This document shows, piece after piece, positions 51,693-60,889 of a stretch of 64,000 nucleotides of DNA. The translations under genes were made by a program, and so were the position numbers. Source of the stretch: Bordetella parapertussis (GTDB lineage: Bacteria > Pseudomonadota > Gammaproteobacteria > Burkholderiales > Burkholderiaceae_D); contig CAMCXB010000003.1 in the NCBI GenBank assembly GCA_945883145.1, positions 28,257-92,256 on the forward strand, given 5' to 3'. Positions within the stretch are counted from its first letter, which is position 1, and each line of letters starts with the position of its first letter. The notes under the pieces are model-generated. The model had not been told where the DNA came from and ran no database searches. It worked only from the letters and a program-made list of their open reading frames with translations.

Positions 51693-51722
51693 GGACGATT
51701 ACGCTGCGCTAATCGCCCCTAC
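51692..51722 (-). repeat. REP family 1 unit supplying the stop codon of the acetoacetyl-CoA synthetase gene
   Basis: GTAGGGGCGATTAGCGCAGC head on the minus strand. The TAG within GTAG is the stop codon of the gene ending at 51719. Confidence 0.8.
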
Positions 51723-53713
51723 ATTTTCATTTCTTTATTACGTGCTTGCGCAAATGCTGAATAAAATTTTAATGAATCTGGATTACTCATGGCATCGGGA
51801 TTCGCAATTTTTTCTATTGGTGAGCCCAACATTAACTTCTTAATTGGTAGCTCCATTTTTTTACCGGTTAAGGTGCGCGGAATTTCTGCAACTGCAATCA
51901 CTTCATTCGGCACATGTCTTGCCGAGAGTTGTATACGTATTTTATTGCGTATGATTTCTTCTAAGGGTGCATCTAATTGCACGCCTTCACGCAATACGAC
52001 AAACAAAGGCATGTAAGACTCACGACCTAAATACTCTAGATCCACCACCATGCTATCTAAGACTTCCGGCAAATCTTCCACCACGCGATAAATTTCTGCA
52101 GTTCCCATGCGTATGCCATGTCGATTAATGGTGGCATCGGATCGGCCATATATCACCGCCCCACCACGCGGCGTGATTTTTATCCAATCACCATGACGCC
52201 ATAGCCCAGGGAAGTGATCGAAATAACTATCGAGGTAACGTAAGTTGTTTTTATCATTCCAAAAATACAAAGGCATAGAAGGCATGGGTTTGGTGATGAT
52301 TAATTCACCGACTTCATCCGTTAATGCTTTGCCTGTTTCATCAAATGCATACACTGCCACACCTAAGGCACGACATTGCATTTCACCTGCATACAAAGGT
52401 GCAATAGGACATGCCGTCACAAACGCTGCAGCAGTATCGGTACCACCACTAATGGAAGCTAATAAAAGATCTGCTTTCACATGCTGATAAATCCATTGAT
52501 ACGCTTCTGCGACTAAAGGTGAACCAGTTGATCCCACTGAACGTAAATGACTAAGGTCAAATTCTGTTGCAGGATCTACACCTGCTTTCATGCAATTACT
52601 AAAGAAAGCTGCACCTGCACCAAAGAAGGTGAGTTTATTTTCTGCTGTAAAGCGCCACAGTCTCCGCATATCGGGATAACCGGGATTGCCGTCATAAATA
52701 CAAATCGTTGAGCCCACCATTAAGCCTACGATTTGCGCATTCCACATCACCCAACCAGTGGTGGAGAACCATAAAAATCGATCATCCTCACCAAGGTCTT
52801 GATGCAAGGCGCTAGACTTCAAACTTTCAATCAAACTACCACCTTGACTATGCACGATAGGCTTAGGCATGCCTGTGGTGCCCGATGAATAGAGTATCCA
52901 CAATGGATGATTAAACGGCACCTGTTCAAACTGCATTTCTTTTACTTGTGCAGCTGGATGCGTAAAGAGTGACGACCAAGGCGTGGTATCAGGCAAAGTA
53001 GCATGCTGATCTAAATAAGGCAGCAAGATAGTATGTTCTAGTGTGGTGAGTTCATGTCGCATGGTATCGACGATAGAGAGTCGATTAAATTCTTTACCAC
53101 CATAACGATAACCATCGACTGCGATTAAGACTTTAGGATCGATTTGTTTGAATCGATCTAATACACTGGAATGCCCCATATCAGGCGAACAAGATGACCA
53201 GATCGCTCCTAGACTAGCGCAGGCATAAAAGACAACCACTGTTTCAGGAATGTTAGGTAGATACGCAACAACTCTGTCACCGGGTTGCACGCCCATGGCA
53301 CGCAAGGTGTTGGCGACTGCTGTGATTTGAGTATGTAATTGACCCCAAGTCATTTCAACTCGATCACGAGTTTCAGACTCAGCGATGATGGCTATTTTAT
53401 TTGCCGCTAGCCCTTGGGTATTAAAACGAAAAATCTGTTCAGCGAAATTTAACTTTGCGCCTTCGAACCAAGAAGCACCCGGCATGGCTTCGCTAGCAAG
53501 TACTTGTTGATAAGCTTGAGAGCTCTTAACATCAAAATACTCCCAGATGGATTGCCAAAAAGCTGATAAGTCATCGACTGACCATTGCCAAAGCTCTTCA
53601 TAATTTGAAAAATGTTGGCCACGTTGCGCTAACCAAGCCATGTATGCTGTAATTTTTGCTTTTGCAAGTCGCTCTTGATTCGGCTGCCACAAGAGCGTGA
53701 GCTCGTCTGCCAT
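51719..53713 (-). CDS. Acetoacetyl-CoA synthetase
   Basis: 664-residue ANL-family ligase, the length of AacS (acetoacetate plus CoA plus ATP). Signatures are ASWFEGAKLNFAEQIF, the P-loop YSSGTTGMPKPIVHSQGG, WSTTGWVMWNAQIVGLMVG, GRSDATINRHGIRMGTAEIY and the C-terminal catalytic Lys in PRTLTGKKMELPIKKLM. Start at the ATG at 53713 because GGGAGA precedes it. The product could salvage acetoacetate from homogentisate breakdown or PHA turnover. The stop codon sits in a REP unit. Confidence 0.95.
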   Translation of the reverse strand: MADELTLLWQPNQERLAKAKITAYMAWLAQRGQHFSNYEELWQWSVDDLSAFWQSIWEYFDVKSSQAYQQVLASEAMPGASWFEGAKLNFAEQIFRFNTQGLAANKIAIIAESETRDRVEMTWGQLHTQITAVANTLRAMGVQPGDRVVAYLPNIPETVVVFYACASLGAIWSSCSPDMGHSSVLDRFKQIDPKVLIAVDGYRYGGKEFNRLSIVDTMRHELTTLEHTILLPYLDQHATLPDTTPWSSLFTHPAAQVKEMQFEQVPFNHPLWILYSSGTTGMPKPIVHSQGGSLIESLKSSALHQDLGEDDRFLWFSTTGWVMWNAQIVGLMVGSTICIYDGNPGYPDMRRLWRFTAENKLTFFGAGAAFFSNCMKAGVDPATEFDLSHLRSVGSTGSPLVAEAYQWIYQHVKADLLLASISGGTDTAAAFVTACPIAPLYAGEMQCRALGVAVYAFDETGKALTDEVGELIITKPMPSMPLYFWNDKNNLRYLDSYFDHFPGLWRHGDWIKITPRGGAVIYGRSDATINRHGIRMGTAEIYRVVEDLPEVLDSMVVDLEYLGRESYMPLFVVLREGVQLDAPLEEIIRNKIRIQLSARHVPNEVIAVAEIPRTLTGKKMELPIKKLMLGSPIEKIANPDAMSNPDSLKFYSAFAQARNKEMKM

Positions 53714-53803
53714 TCTTGTCTCCCTGATATTTCTTTTGGTAAATGGGCATAATAATCCATTCCCATAAACAGGAGACAAGACGGCAGATTACTTTCAGTT
53801 CAT

Positions 53804-54133
53804 TTAATGCAGTTGAAGTTTTAGATCAGAGAGTTCTTTACTTGCTTTGTTCACTGCATTTTTTGTTTCTTGATCTATCTTTCCATCTTTGTCACAAGCG
53901 TTTTTGCATTTATCAACTAAGATATCAAGTTCGTCTACATACTGACGAATTGATGCTTCATCCTCAGATTTTTGTAGCTTAGCTTTGGTTTCATTCGATT
54001 GCTTATCTAAATTCTCAACACTAGCTTTAATCTCAGTTGATGCACTTTGAGATTTTTGACACGCTTGTGCAGCTTGATGAATCGATTGCTCGACTTGACT
54101 GAATTTTTTTCTCACTTCGCTTGCTTGCATCAT
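53804..54133 (-). CDS. Small coiled-coil protein, function unknown
   Basis: 109 residues, almost entirely helical heptads rich in Lys, Glu, Gln and Ser (FSQVEQSIHQAAQACQKSQS, then NLDKQSNETKAKLQKSEDEA), without signal peptide or membrane segment. GAGGAG stands seven bases before the ATG at 54133 (a second ATG follows at once). It lies alone between the synthetase gene and a cluster of two small genes. No family recognised. Confidence 0.65.
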   Translation of the reverse strand: MMQASEVRKKFSQVEQSIHQAAQACQKSQSASTEIKASVENLDKQSNETKAKLQKSEDEASIRQYVDELDILVDKCKNACDKDGKIDQETKNAVNKASKELSDLKLQLH

Positions 54134-54223
54134 GTTGTAGCTCCTCTAAGTTTTCACGAGTCCGGTTATTCCGGAATAGTTTTGATTATCTTGAGCTAGG
54201 TGCGTTCCTGTTTTTAATGTAAA

Positions 54224-54490
54224 TCAATGGTATTGCATGCCGGTTTCAGTTTGATCAGTATGCTCTTGCGTCTGATGCTCAGAGTAATTTTGGTCTGTTT
54301 TATTATCATTAACTGCATGGGGATTTTTTTCTTCATCTATTCCAACCGTTAACCAATTATTTAATACATTTAATCCCGCACCTAACAAGAAGCTATAGGG
54401 AATGTGACGGCGCGACCTTGCGAAACTCAATGCAACCATACCTACTCCTATCCACAACAACCACTTATCAACAGGTGATTCAGACTCCAC
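54224..54490 (-). CDS. Small membrane protein, function unknown
   Basis: 88 residues with one or two hydrophobic stretches (WLLWIGVGMVALSF and SFLLGAGLNVLNNWLTVGI) and a hydrophilic, Gln/His/Asp-rich C-terminal tail. It overlaps the end of the phosphoribosyltransferase gene by 11 bp, which suggests coupled translation. No family recognised. Confidence 0.65.
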   Translation of the reverse strand: MESESPVDKWLLWIGVGMVALSFARSRRHIPYSFLLGAGLNVLNNWLTVGIDEEKNPHAVNDNKTDQNYSEHQTQEHTDQTETGMQYH

Positions 54491-55199
54491 TTTGTTCTCC
54501 TTGAAAATCTGAAAAGAGTCGACTCAATGCTTTATCTTTATTTGATAAATGTTCAGCACGTGACATTAAATCCATGATGCCTGCATCATCAATCTGATCA
54601 AATTCTGTGTACCACTGATCAACTGATAGTAATTTGTCGGGCAATAACAGGTAAATCAATTCATCAACTAGTAAACGAATTGCACTCACCGCTTTATCTG
54701 TTACCACTGGCACTGCAACTGTCACTCTTGCTGCGCGTGCCGCACGTACAGAGGTAATCGCAACCTGCATGCTGTCACCTGTAGCCATTCCATCATCGAC
54801 CAAGATCACATGACGACCTGCTAGTTCTAGGGGAGGACGATTGACTCGATACAGTTTTTCTCGTTTCGCTATCGCAGTTGATTCTTGTGAAATCACGGCT
54901 TCCAAATCAACTTGCGTGATGTTTTCTTGCTCGATAACGTTTTCTGACAGTAGTCGATGCCCATCACTCGCCATCGCGCCCATCGTCAATTCAGCATGAC
55001 CTGGTACACCTAGCTGCCGCACCACCAATACATCCAAAGGCAAAGCCAAGGTTTCGGCTAAAGCAAATCCAACTGGTACACCACCGCGTGGCAGAGCAAG
55101 CACCACGCTGTGTTCATCATTTCTCCAGCAAATCAGCTTTTGCGCGAGTAAATGACCGGCTTGTTGCCGGTTTTTAAGAGGTTGAAGGTTCTTGTTCAT
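54480..55199 (-). CDS. Phosphoribosyltransferase-domain protein
   Basis: 239 residues with a type I PRTase fold. The PRPP-binding motif is VILVDDGMATGDSMQVA near residue 125, and the hood region follows ALPRGGVPVGFALAETL. This subgroup is often annotated only as phosphoribosyltransferase and its nucleobase is unknown. Start at the ATG at 55199, where the conserved part begins. The C-terminal helix (SRAEHLSNKDKALSRLF) lies in the overlap with the small membrane protein gene. Confidence 0.87.
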   Translation of the reverse strand: MNKNLQPLKNRQQAGHLLAQKLICWRNDEHSVVLALPRGGVPVGFALAETLALPLDVLVVRQLGVPGHAELTMGAMASDGHRLLSENVIEQENITQVDLEAVISQESTAIAKREKLYRVNRPPLELAGRHVILVDDGMATGDSMQVAITSVRAARAARVTVAVPVVTDKAVSAIRLLVDELIYLLLPDKLLSVDQWYTEFDQIDDAGIMDLMSRAEHLSNKDKALSRLFSDFQGEQSGV

Positions 55200-55367
55200 A
55201 GGAATTGGACAGTAAAAAGAGAAAAAGATTCTCATCGCCTGTTAGCAAACTTTCTTTAAAGAATGTAATCTTCCGCACTGAACTTTGTCGGTAGTTGGAC
55301 TTTCGAACTGACATTCGAACGAATTTCCAAACTGGCGAATTGCCGATTTTCAATACAAGGCGGTGCG

Positions 55368-56207
55368 ATGAAAAAAATTTCCGGTGTGTCGCTGCGCTCG
55401 GCTAGCGTCATAGTCAGTGTTGTAGCTAGCTTAATCATTAGCTTGATACTGAGCTTTGCTGGTGGCGTCATCACGCCGACTATCAGCAATGCACAAAATA
55501 CCGCTTGCTTACATCATTTCGCAGAACAAAAAGCACCGATTATTACCAAACCCGCTTTACAAACGAAAACAATAGGTCTTTGTTTTGAAGCGTTTGCAGT
55601 TATGCACTCTGGCGTCTCACGTACACCTTTATGGTCAGCCGAGTATCTCACTCGGGCTAGCTTACGTGCAGCGCGTGAAGTGCAGCGTGAAGATAATTTT
55701 CATGCTGAAGTGAGCTTACCCCAAGAAGATCAAGCGCAACTGAGTGATTACGCACATTCAGGCTTTGATCGTGGTCATATGTCCCCTGCTGCTGATATGC
55801 CAACAGTGCAAGCACAAATCGATAGTTTTTCACTTGCTAATATCGTGCCGCAAAATCGGCAAAACAATCAATTGCTTTGGGCTGCGATAGAAAGTGCAAC
55901 ACGGCATATAGTGCAACAACGTGGAGAGTTGTATGTGATAACGGGTCCGCTATTTGAAGGCGAACAAATTGATCGCATCAATAATCGAGTTTTTATACCG
56001 ACGCATATTTTTAAAGCTGTCTATGACCCACAAGCGAAAGAAGCTGCCGCTTGGTTAGCGCCGAATGTGGAAGGTAATGCATATCAAGTCATGAGTGTGG
56101 CTGAATTAGAAAAGCGAATACACATTAATCTTTTCCCTGCAATTCCTGATAGCGTTAAATCACGTACCATGACGTTACCTGAACCACGAATTCGATCAAA
56201 ACGATAA
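55368..56207 (+). CDS. Membrane-anchored DNA/RNA non-specific endonuclease
   Basis: 279-residue beta-beta-alpha-metal nuclease of the NucA/NUC1 type. An uncleaved N-terminal hydrophobic segment (SVIVSVVASLIISLILSFAG) anchors it facing the periplasm. The catalytic motif is GFDRGHMSPAADM with His137 as general base, and SLANIVPQNRQNNQLLW supplies the metal-binding Asn. Such enzymes degrade DNA and RNA outside the cytoplasm for nutrition or defence. Its stop overlaps the ATG of the next gene by one base (TAATG). Confidence 0.92.
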   Translation: MKKISGVSLRSASVIVSVVASLIISLILSFAGGVITPTISNAQNTACLHHFAEQKAPIITKPALQTKTIGLCFEAFAVMHSGVSRTPLWSAEYLTRASLRAAREVQREDNFHAEVSLPQEDQAQLSDYAHSGFDRGHMSPAADMPTVQAQIDSFSLANIVPQNRQNNQLLWAAIESATRHIVQQRGELYVITGPLFEGEQIDRINNRVFIPTHIFKAVYDPQAKEAAAWLAPNVEGNAYQVMSVAELEKRIHINLFPAIPDSVKSRTMTLPEPRIRSKR

Positions 56208-56476
56208 TGAACAAAGAAAAAACGATGCCTGCACTAGTACCCTTTGAGAATGAAACGCAGTCCATACAAATTGATGAACTAACGATAGAAAATCGTTTGG
56301 ATAGAATCGAACTCTATGGCGCTTTAGTTATTACACGCGACCAAATGGGATTACAACGCGCTCTTGAAATTCAAACGCTGATTAACGCCGCAGTTCAATC
56401 TTTACAAGCCCAAACCGATTTGCCACAAGCACTGGTGATCAAGCCAAGTGAAACAATTGACAACCCTTTTAAATAA
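56207..56476 (+). CDS. Small protein coupled to the nuclease gene, function unknown
   Basis: 89 acidic residues (SIQIDELTIENRLDRIELYG, then RALEIQTLINAAVQSLQAQ), predicted cytoplasmic and helical. The start overlaps the nuclease stop (TAATG), so it is translated with it. The acidic, helical character would suit an inhibitor or chaperone of a nuclease, but its cytoplasmic location against a periplasm-facing nuclease argues against simple immunity. No family recognised. Confidence 0.7.
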   Translation: MNKEKTMPALVPFENETQSIQIDELTIENRLDRIELYGALVITRDQMGLQRALEIQTLINAAVQSLQAQTDLPQALVIKPSETIDNPFK

Positions 56477-56568
56477 ATTCCCCACTCGCCTTACATCCTA
56501 AGCGCAAAGCCACCTCAGAAGTGGCGCTAGATCACGCAATTGGCCTAAAACTGTCATACTGTCGCCCC

Positions 56569-58749
56569 ATGACATTAGCCCCACAAAATATCCGCACTTA
56601 CCCAAAGTATCGGGCCGACCTCAAGCCGGCGCCGTTTCTGCCCATGTCGCGTGCAGAAATGGAGCAATTAGGTTGGGATAGTTGCGACATTATTGTGATA
56701 ACCGGCGATGCTTATATCGATCATCCTAGTTTTGGTATGGCGTTAATAGGCAGGTTATTGGAAGCACAAGGTTTTAGAGTAGGCATTATTAGTCAGCCTG
56801 ATTGGCAATCTGTCGATCCATTTCGCGCACTAGGTAAACCAAATCTGTATTTCGGTGTCACTGCGGGCAACATGGACTCGATGATTAATCGCTACACCGC
56901 AGATAAAAAAATTCGATCCGATGATGCTTACACTGCAGGTGGTGAAGCGAATAAACGTCCCGATCGCGCTGTCACTGTGTATGCACAACGCTCCCGTGAA
57001 GCCTACCCTGGCACACCTATCATCATAGGCAGTATTGAAGCGAGCTTACGTCGTATCGCGCATTATGATTATTGGTCAGATACAGTGCGACGTTCAGTTC
57101 TCACTGATTCAAAAGCTGACCTACTTTTATTTGGCAATGCAGAGCGAGCTTTACTCGCTTTATCGCATAGACTCGCTGCCGGTGAAAACATTAAACAAAT
57201 TCGTGATCTGCGTGGCACGGCGTTTATGACTAGCCGTGGTTGGAAGCCTGCTGATGATTGGTCAGAAGTGGATTCCACACGTGTTGATACACCCGGCAAA
57301 ATTGAAGCACATCCCAATCCCTATGAGATGAAAGAAAAAGAACCCGAAGCCTGTGGCACGAAGGATGCTGCCCCAGTCAAGGTTCAACCTATCAAACTCA
57401 TGACGCGTGAAGAACGCTTACAACAACAAAAAGAAATCCGTGAGAAAAGTGTAGTCCGACTACCTGCTTATGAAGTCGTGAAAGAAGATCCGATTCATTA
57501 TGCACATGCTTCACGTGTGTTTCATTTGGAATCTAATCCAGGTAATGCGCGCGCCATGGTGCAAGCACATGGTGAACGTGATGTGTGGCTGAATGCGCCA
57601 CCGCTACCGCTGGCGATGGATGAAATGGATCATGTGTTCGACTTGCCGTATGCACGATCACCGCATCCTGTATATGGCAAAGCCAAGATACCTGCTTGGG
57701 ACATGATACGTTTTTCAGTCAATATCATGCGCGGTTGTTTTGGTGGTTGCAGCTTTTGCTCCATTACTGAACATGAAGGTCGCATTATTCAAAGTCGTTC
57801 GGAGCCATCGATATTGCGTGAGATTGAACTCATACGCGATAAAACCAAAGGCTTTACCGGCACTATTTCTGATCTAGGTGGACCAACTGCAAACATGTAT
57901 CGCATGGCTTGCAAAGATAAAACGATTGAAGAGTCATGCCGTCGTTTGTCGTGCGTGTTTCCTACTATTTGCTCCAACTTAAACACAGATCACAGCAAAC
58001 TGATTCAACTATATCGTAAAGCACGTGATATCAAGGGCGTGAAAAAAATCTTAGTGAGTTCAGGTCTGCGTTACGACCTTGCAGTGCGTTCTCCTGAATA
58101 TGTCAAAGAACTCGCAACGCATCATGTCGGTGGTTTATTAAAAATCGCGCCTGAACATTCTGAAGAAGGCCCGCTTTCAAAAATGATGAAGCCGGGTATG
58201 GGTTCGTATTACCGCTTTAAAGAATTATTTGATAAATATTCTAAAGAAGCAGGTAAAGAGCAATATCTGATTCCTTATTTTATAGCTGCGCATCCGGGCA
58301 CTACAGATGAAGACATGCTGCATCTTGCTATCTGGTTAAAACAAAATGATTTCCGCTTAGATCAAGTGCAAACCTTTTTGCCTACACCGATGGCGATGGC
58401 CACCACCATGTATCACACCCGCAAAAATCCTTTACGTAAAATCAGCAAAGACTCTGAAGCGGTTGAAACACCGCGTTTAGGTAAAGCACGTCGTTTGCAC
58501 AAAGCCTTATTGCGTTATCACGATCCAAATAATTGGGAAGTCATACGTGAAGGATTGAAACGTATGGGACGCAGTGATTTAATCGGCAACGGCCCACAGC
58601 ATTTAGTGCCACGTACCGATGCAGCAGGAGCGCAACGCACCCATCGCGTCAGCAAAGAAGAAACACCTGCATTGAAAACATTAGCCAAGAAATTTGGTCA
58701 TAAAACATTACGACCAGGTGGTGCAATCAATCGCAAGCGTAGCGGATAA
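56569..58749 (+). CDS. ygiQ: YgiQ-family radical SAM protein
   Basis: 726 residues. The N-terminal UPF0313 domain opens FLPMSRAEMEQLGWDSCDII, and the radical SAM core has the cluster motif C390-F-G-G-C394-S-F-C397 in MRGCFGGCSFCSITEHEG. The C-terminal ALRYHDPNNWE-type segment closes the family. The start is set at the ATG at 56569; an upstream GTG in frame adds unrelated residues. Substrate of the family is not known. Transcribed alone. Confidence 0.95.
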   Translation: MTLAPQNIRTYPKYRADLKPAPFLPMSRAEMEQLGWDSCDIIVITGDAYIDHPSFGMALIGRLLEAQGFRVGIISQPDWQSVDPFRALGKPNLYFGVTAGNMDSMINRYTADKKIRSDDAYTAGGEANKRPDRAVTVYAQRSREAYPGTPIIIGSIEASLRRIAHYDYWSDTVRRSVLTDSKADLLLFGNAERALLALSHRLAAGENIKQIRDLRGTAFMTSRGWKPADDWSEVDSTRVDTPGKIEAHPNPYEMKEKEPEACGTKDAAPVKVQPIKLMTREERLQQQKEIREKSVVRLPAYEVVKEDPIHYAHASRVFHLESNPGNARAMVQAHGERDVWLNAPPLPLAMDEMDHVFDLPYARSPHPVYGKAKIPAWDMIRFSVNIMRGCFGGCSFCSITEHEGRIIQSRSEPSILREIELIRDKTKGFTGTISDLGGPTANMYRMACKDKTIEESCRRLSCVFPTICSNLNTDHSKLIQLYRKARDIKGVKKILVSSGLRYDLAVRSPEYVKELATHHVGGLLKIAPEHSEEGPLSKMMKPGMGSYYRFKELFDKYSKEAGKEQYLIPYFIAAHPGTTDEDMLHLAIWLKQNDFRLDQVQTFLPTPMAMATTMYHTRKNPLRKISKDSEAVETPRLGKARRLHKALLRYHDPNNWEVIREGLKRMGRSDLIGNGPQHLVPRTDAAGAQRTHRVSKEETPALKTLAKKFGHKTLRPGGAINRKRSG

Positions 58750-58780
58750 AATATTTTTACGCGTTGAATAAAATGGATTT

Positions 58781-58816
58781 GTAGGTACGATTAGCGTAGC
58801 GTAGCGTAATCGTACG
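58781..58816 (+). repeat. REP family 1 unit with an internal 5-bp expansion
   Basis: GTAGGTACGATTA arm and TAATCGTAC arm are intact, but the loop holds an extra GCGTA, giving 36 instead of 31 bp. Confidence 0.8.
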
Positions 58817-58830
58817 AGAAGTACGCGGCT

Positions 58831-58849
58831 GGGCGCAATGCATTGCGCC
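58831..58849. repeat. REP family 2 palindrome without the GTAG head
   Basis: GGCGCAATGCATTGCGCC core flanked by a GCATG on the right; only the hairpin part is kept. Confidence 0.7.
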
Positions 58850-58882
58850 GCATGGAATATTCGTTATCCCGCAAATCAAAAA

Positions 58883-59587
58883 TCACATCAACGACAACTG
58901 TCGCCACAAGCTCTGCCCTTTGACTTCTTTGTCTAAACTTTTTAACACCACCTCATGGGCAGCGAGTTCAGCTTCATTGGGCTGTACAACGAGAATCTCA
59001 GCAATGGCAATCGCTTTACCGCTACCATCTAAAGCTCCCGCATCTCCACCTAAATCCATCGTCAAACTATCCTGACCACGCGTCATGGCGAGATAGACTT
59101 CAGCTAACAACTCAGCATCAAGCAAAGCACCATGTAAGGTTCTATGTGCATTCGATATGCCATAGCGCTCACATAATGCATCGAGTGAATTACGCTTACC
59201 CGGATAGAGCTCTTTTGCTTGTTGTAGGGTGTCTGAAATTTTATTCACATGCTCTTTGAAATTCGGATAGCCGAGTTTTTCAAATTCCACATCCAAAAAG
59301 CCCACATCAAAAGGTGCATTGTGAATAATGATTTCAGCATTCGCCACAAATGCACATAACTCTGCAATTACTGCTGAAAATTTTGGCTTATCACTTAAAA
59401 AATCAGAAGTCAGTCCATGCACTGCTAATGCGCCAGGATCAGATTCGCGTTCGGGATTGATGTAGCGATGAAAATTATTACCTGTCAGTTGGCGGTTAAC
59501 TAATTCAACACAACCAATTTCAATCACCCTATCGCCAGTACGTGGATTTAAACCTGTGGTTTCAGTATCAAGAAAGATTTGTCGCAT
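58883..59587 (-). CDS. dnaQ: DNA polymerase III epsilon subunit
   Basis: 234-residue proofreading 3'-5' exonuclease of the DEDDh type: FLDTETTGLNP near residue 5, HNAPFDVGFLD near 88-98 and HGALLDAELLAEVYL near 160 with the catalytic His-x4-Asp. The extreme C-terminus that binds the alpha subunit is VKGQSLWRQLSLM. It is 34 bp downstream of rnhA, in the order yafS-rnhA-dnaQ. Confidence 0.97.
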   Translation of the reverse strand: MRQIFLDTETTGLNPRTGDRVIEIGCVELVNRQLTGNNFHRYINPERESDPGALAVHGLTSDFLSDKPKFSAVIAELCAFVANAEIIIHNAPFDVGFLDVEFEKLGYPNFKEHVNKISDTLQQAKELYPGKRNSLDALCERYGISNAHRTLHGALLDAELLAEVYLAMTRGQDSLTMDLGGDAGALDGSGKAIAIAEILVVQPNEAELAAHEVVLKSLDKEVKGQSLWRQLSLM

Positions 59588-59621
59588 TTTATTTCATCAA
59601 TAAAAAATATATCCAAATGGT

Positions 59622-60092
59622 TTATAAAACCATTTCCACACCACGATTAGCTAATGTATCTGCACGTTCATTGCCTTCATGACCAGCATGCCCTTTTATC
59701 CAACGCCATGATATTTGATGTTGTTCTTGTGCTGCGTCTAAGGTCTGCCATAAATCTACATTCATGACAGGTGATTTATCTGCTTTACGCCAACCACGTT
59801 TTTTCCAACCGATTATCCATTCGCTAATTCCTTTTTGTACATACTGACTATCCGTATGTAAAATAATTTCACAAGGACGCTTCAAAGCATTCAATGCTTC
59901 TATCACTGCTTGTAATTCCATACGATTATTTGTGGTGTTTAAAGCACCTCCACATAATTCTTTTTCATATGAGACTGGTCGTCCAGCTAATTCCCATGCA
60001 TCCCAACCACCTGCAATAATCCATGCACCCCAACCTCCAGGACCAGGATTACCCTTACAAGCACCATCTGTGAAAATTTCTACTTTATCCAT
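59622..60092 (-). CDS. rnhA: Ribonuclease HI
   Basis: 156 residues, E. coli-type RNase HI: catalytic acids in IFTDGACKGNPGPGG, NNRMELQAVIEAL, LHTDSQYV and the late GHEGNERADTLAN. Start at the ATG at 60092 where MDKVEIFTDG begins; the upstream in-frame start at 60152 only extends into the methyltransferase gene. It starts 2 bp from the methyltransferase stop. Confidence 0.98.
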   Translation of the reverse strand: MDKVEIFTDGACKGNPGPGGWGAWIIAGGWDAWELAGRPVSYEKELCGGALNTTNNRMELQAVIEALNALKRPCEIILHTDSQYVQKGISEWIIGWKKRGWRKADKSPVMNVDLWQTLDAAQEQHQISWRWIKGHAGHEGNERADTLANRGVEMVL

Positions 60093-60093
60093 A

Positions 60094-60870
60094 TCACTCA
60101 CTTTCAACTTCAATCTGTACCCGCATTCTATTCGTGGCAGGCACACCTGCACTCATGCGCTTGGTTGAACGTTGTAATGCGGGTCCGACTAAACGCATAC
60201 CTTTGACTCGTTTAATCGCTTGCACCATATAGAGCGCACCGAGATAAGGCCACCAACGATCACCTGCTTTTTCTAAAAACACAAAACGCTGTAACCATTT
60301 CGTTGTTAGGAACGGTGGCTTATAACAACCGAAGTGACCACGATTGACTTCCATGTTTAACAGTTTTAACCAATCTTTTAAACGCGGCACACTAATAAAT
60401 TCACCATGTAATGGTAAAAAATGTGTACCAGTGATGCGTCCTACACCTTGTCTGATTCCCCACATGCTAATGGGATTAAAGCCGCATACAATCACTTGTC
60501 CTTCAGGTATTAAAACGCGTTCAACTTCACGTAAGATTTGATGCGGTTCATTCGCAAATTCCAACACATGCGGCAACACTACTAAATCCAAACTTTGCGT
60601 TGCAAATGGTAACTCTGCAAAATCATGTGCTAGCACGACGCGTTGTAGTGAATCCGACTGCTGTAAGGTAAATAAAGCACTATCGGTTTGCCATTTATTT
60701 GGCATACGATTGGCTGCCAGACTATCCATACAGGGCAAGCCGATTTGCACAGCGTTATAACCAAAAATATCAGCCGTCAGTTCATCGAGTCGAGCTTGTT
60801 CCCAAGCATGCACATACCTACCTGCAGGAGTATCAAACCAAGGTGCCAGCGATATAATCGGTTTTTCCAT
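60094..60870 (-). CDS. SAM-dependent methyltransferase (YafS-like)
   Basis: 258-residue class I methyltransferase. The core is FATQSLDLVVLPHVLEF with the motif after a nucleotide-binding segment LPCMDSLAANRMPNKW, then GQVIVCGFNPISMWGIRQ. Position between gloB and rnhA is that of yafS in E. coli, whose substrate is unknown. Start at the ATG at 60870. Its start codon is 19 bp from that of gloB, back to back. Confidence 0.9.
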   Translation of the reverse strand: MEKPIISLAPWFDTPAGRYVHAWEQARLDELTADIFGYNAVQIGLPCMDSLAANRMPNKWQTDSALFTLQQSDSLQRVVLAHDFAELPFATQSLDLVVLPHVLEFANEPHQILREVERVLIPEGQVIVCGFNPISMWGIRQGVGRITGTHFLPLHGEFISVPRLKDWLKLLNMEVNRGHFGCYKPPFLTTKWLQRFVFLEKAGDRWWPYLGALYMVQAIKRVKGMRLVGPALQRSTKRMSAGVPATNRMRVQIEVESE

Positions 60871-60889
60871 CGTTTGAAGATTGCGTCCC

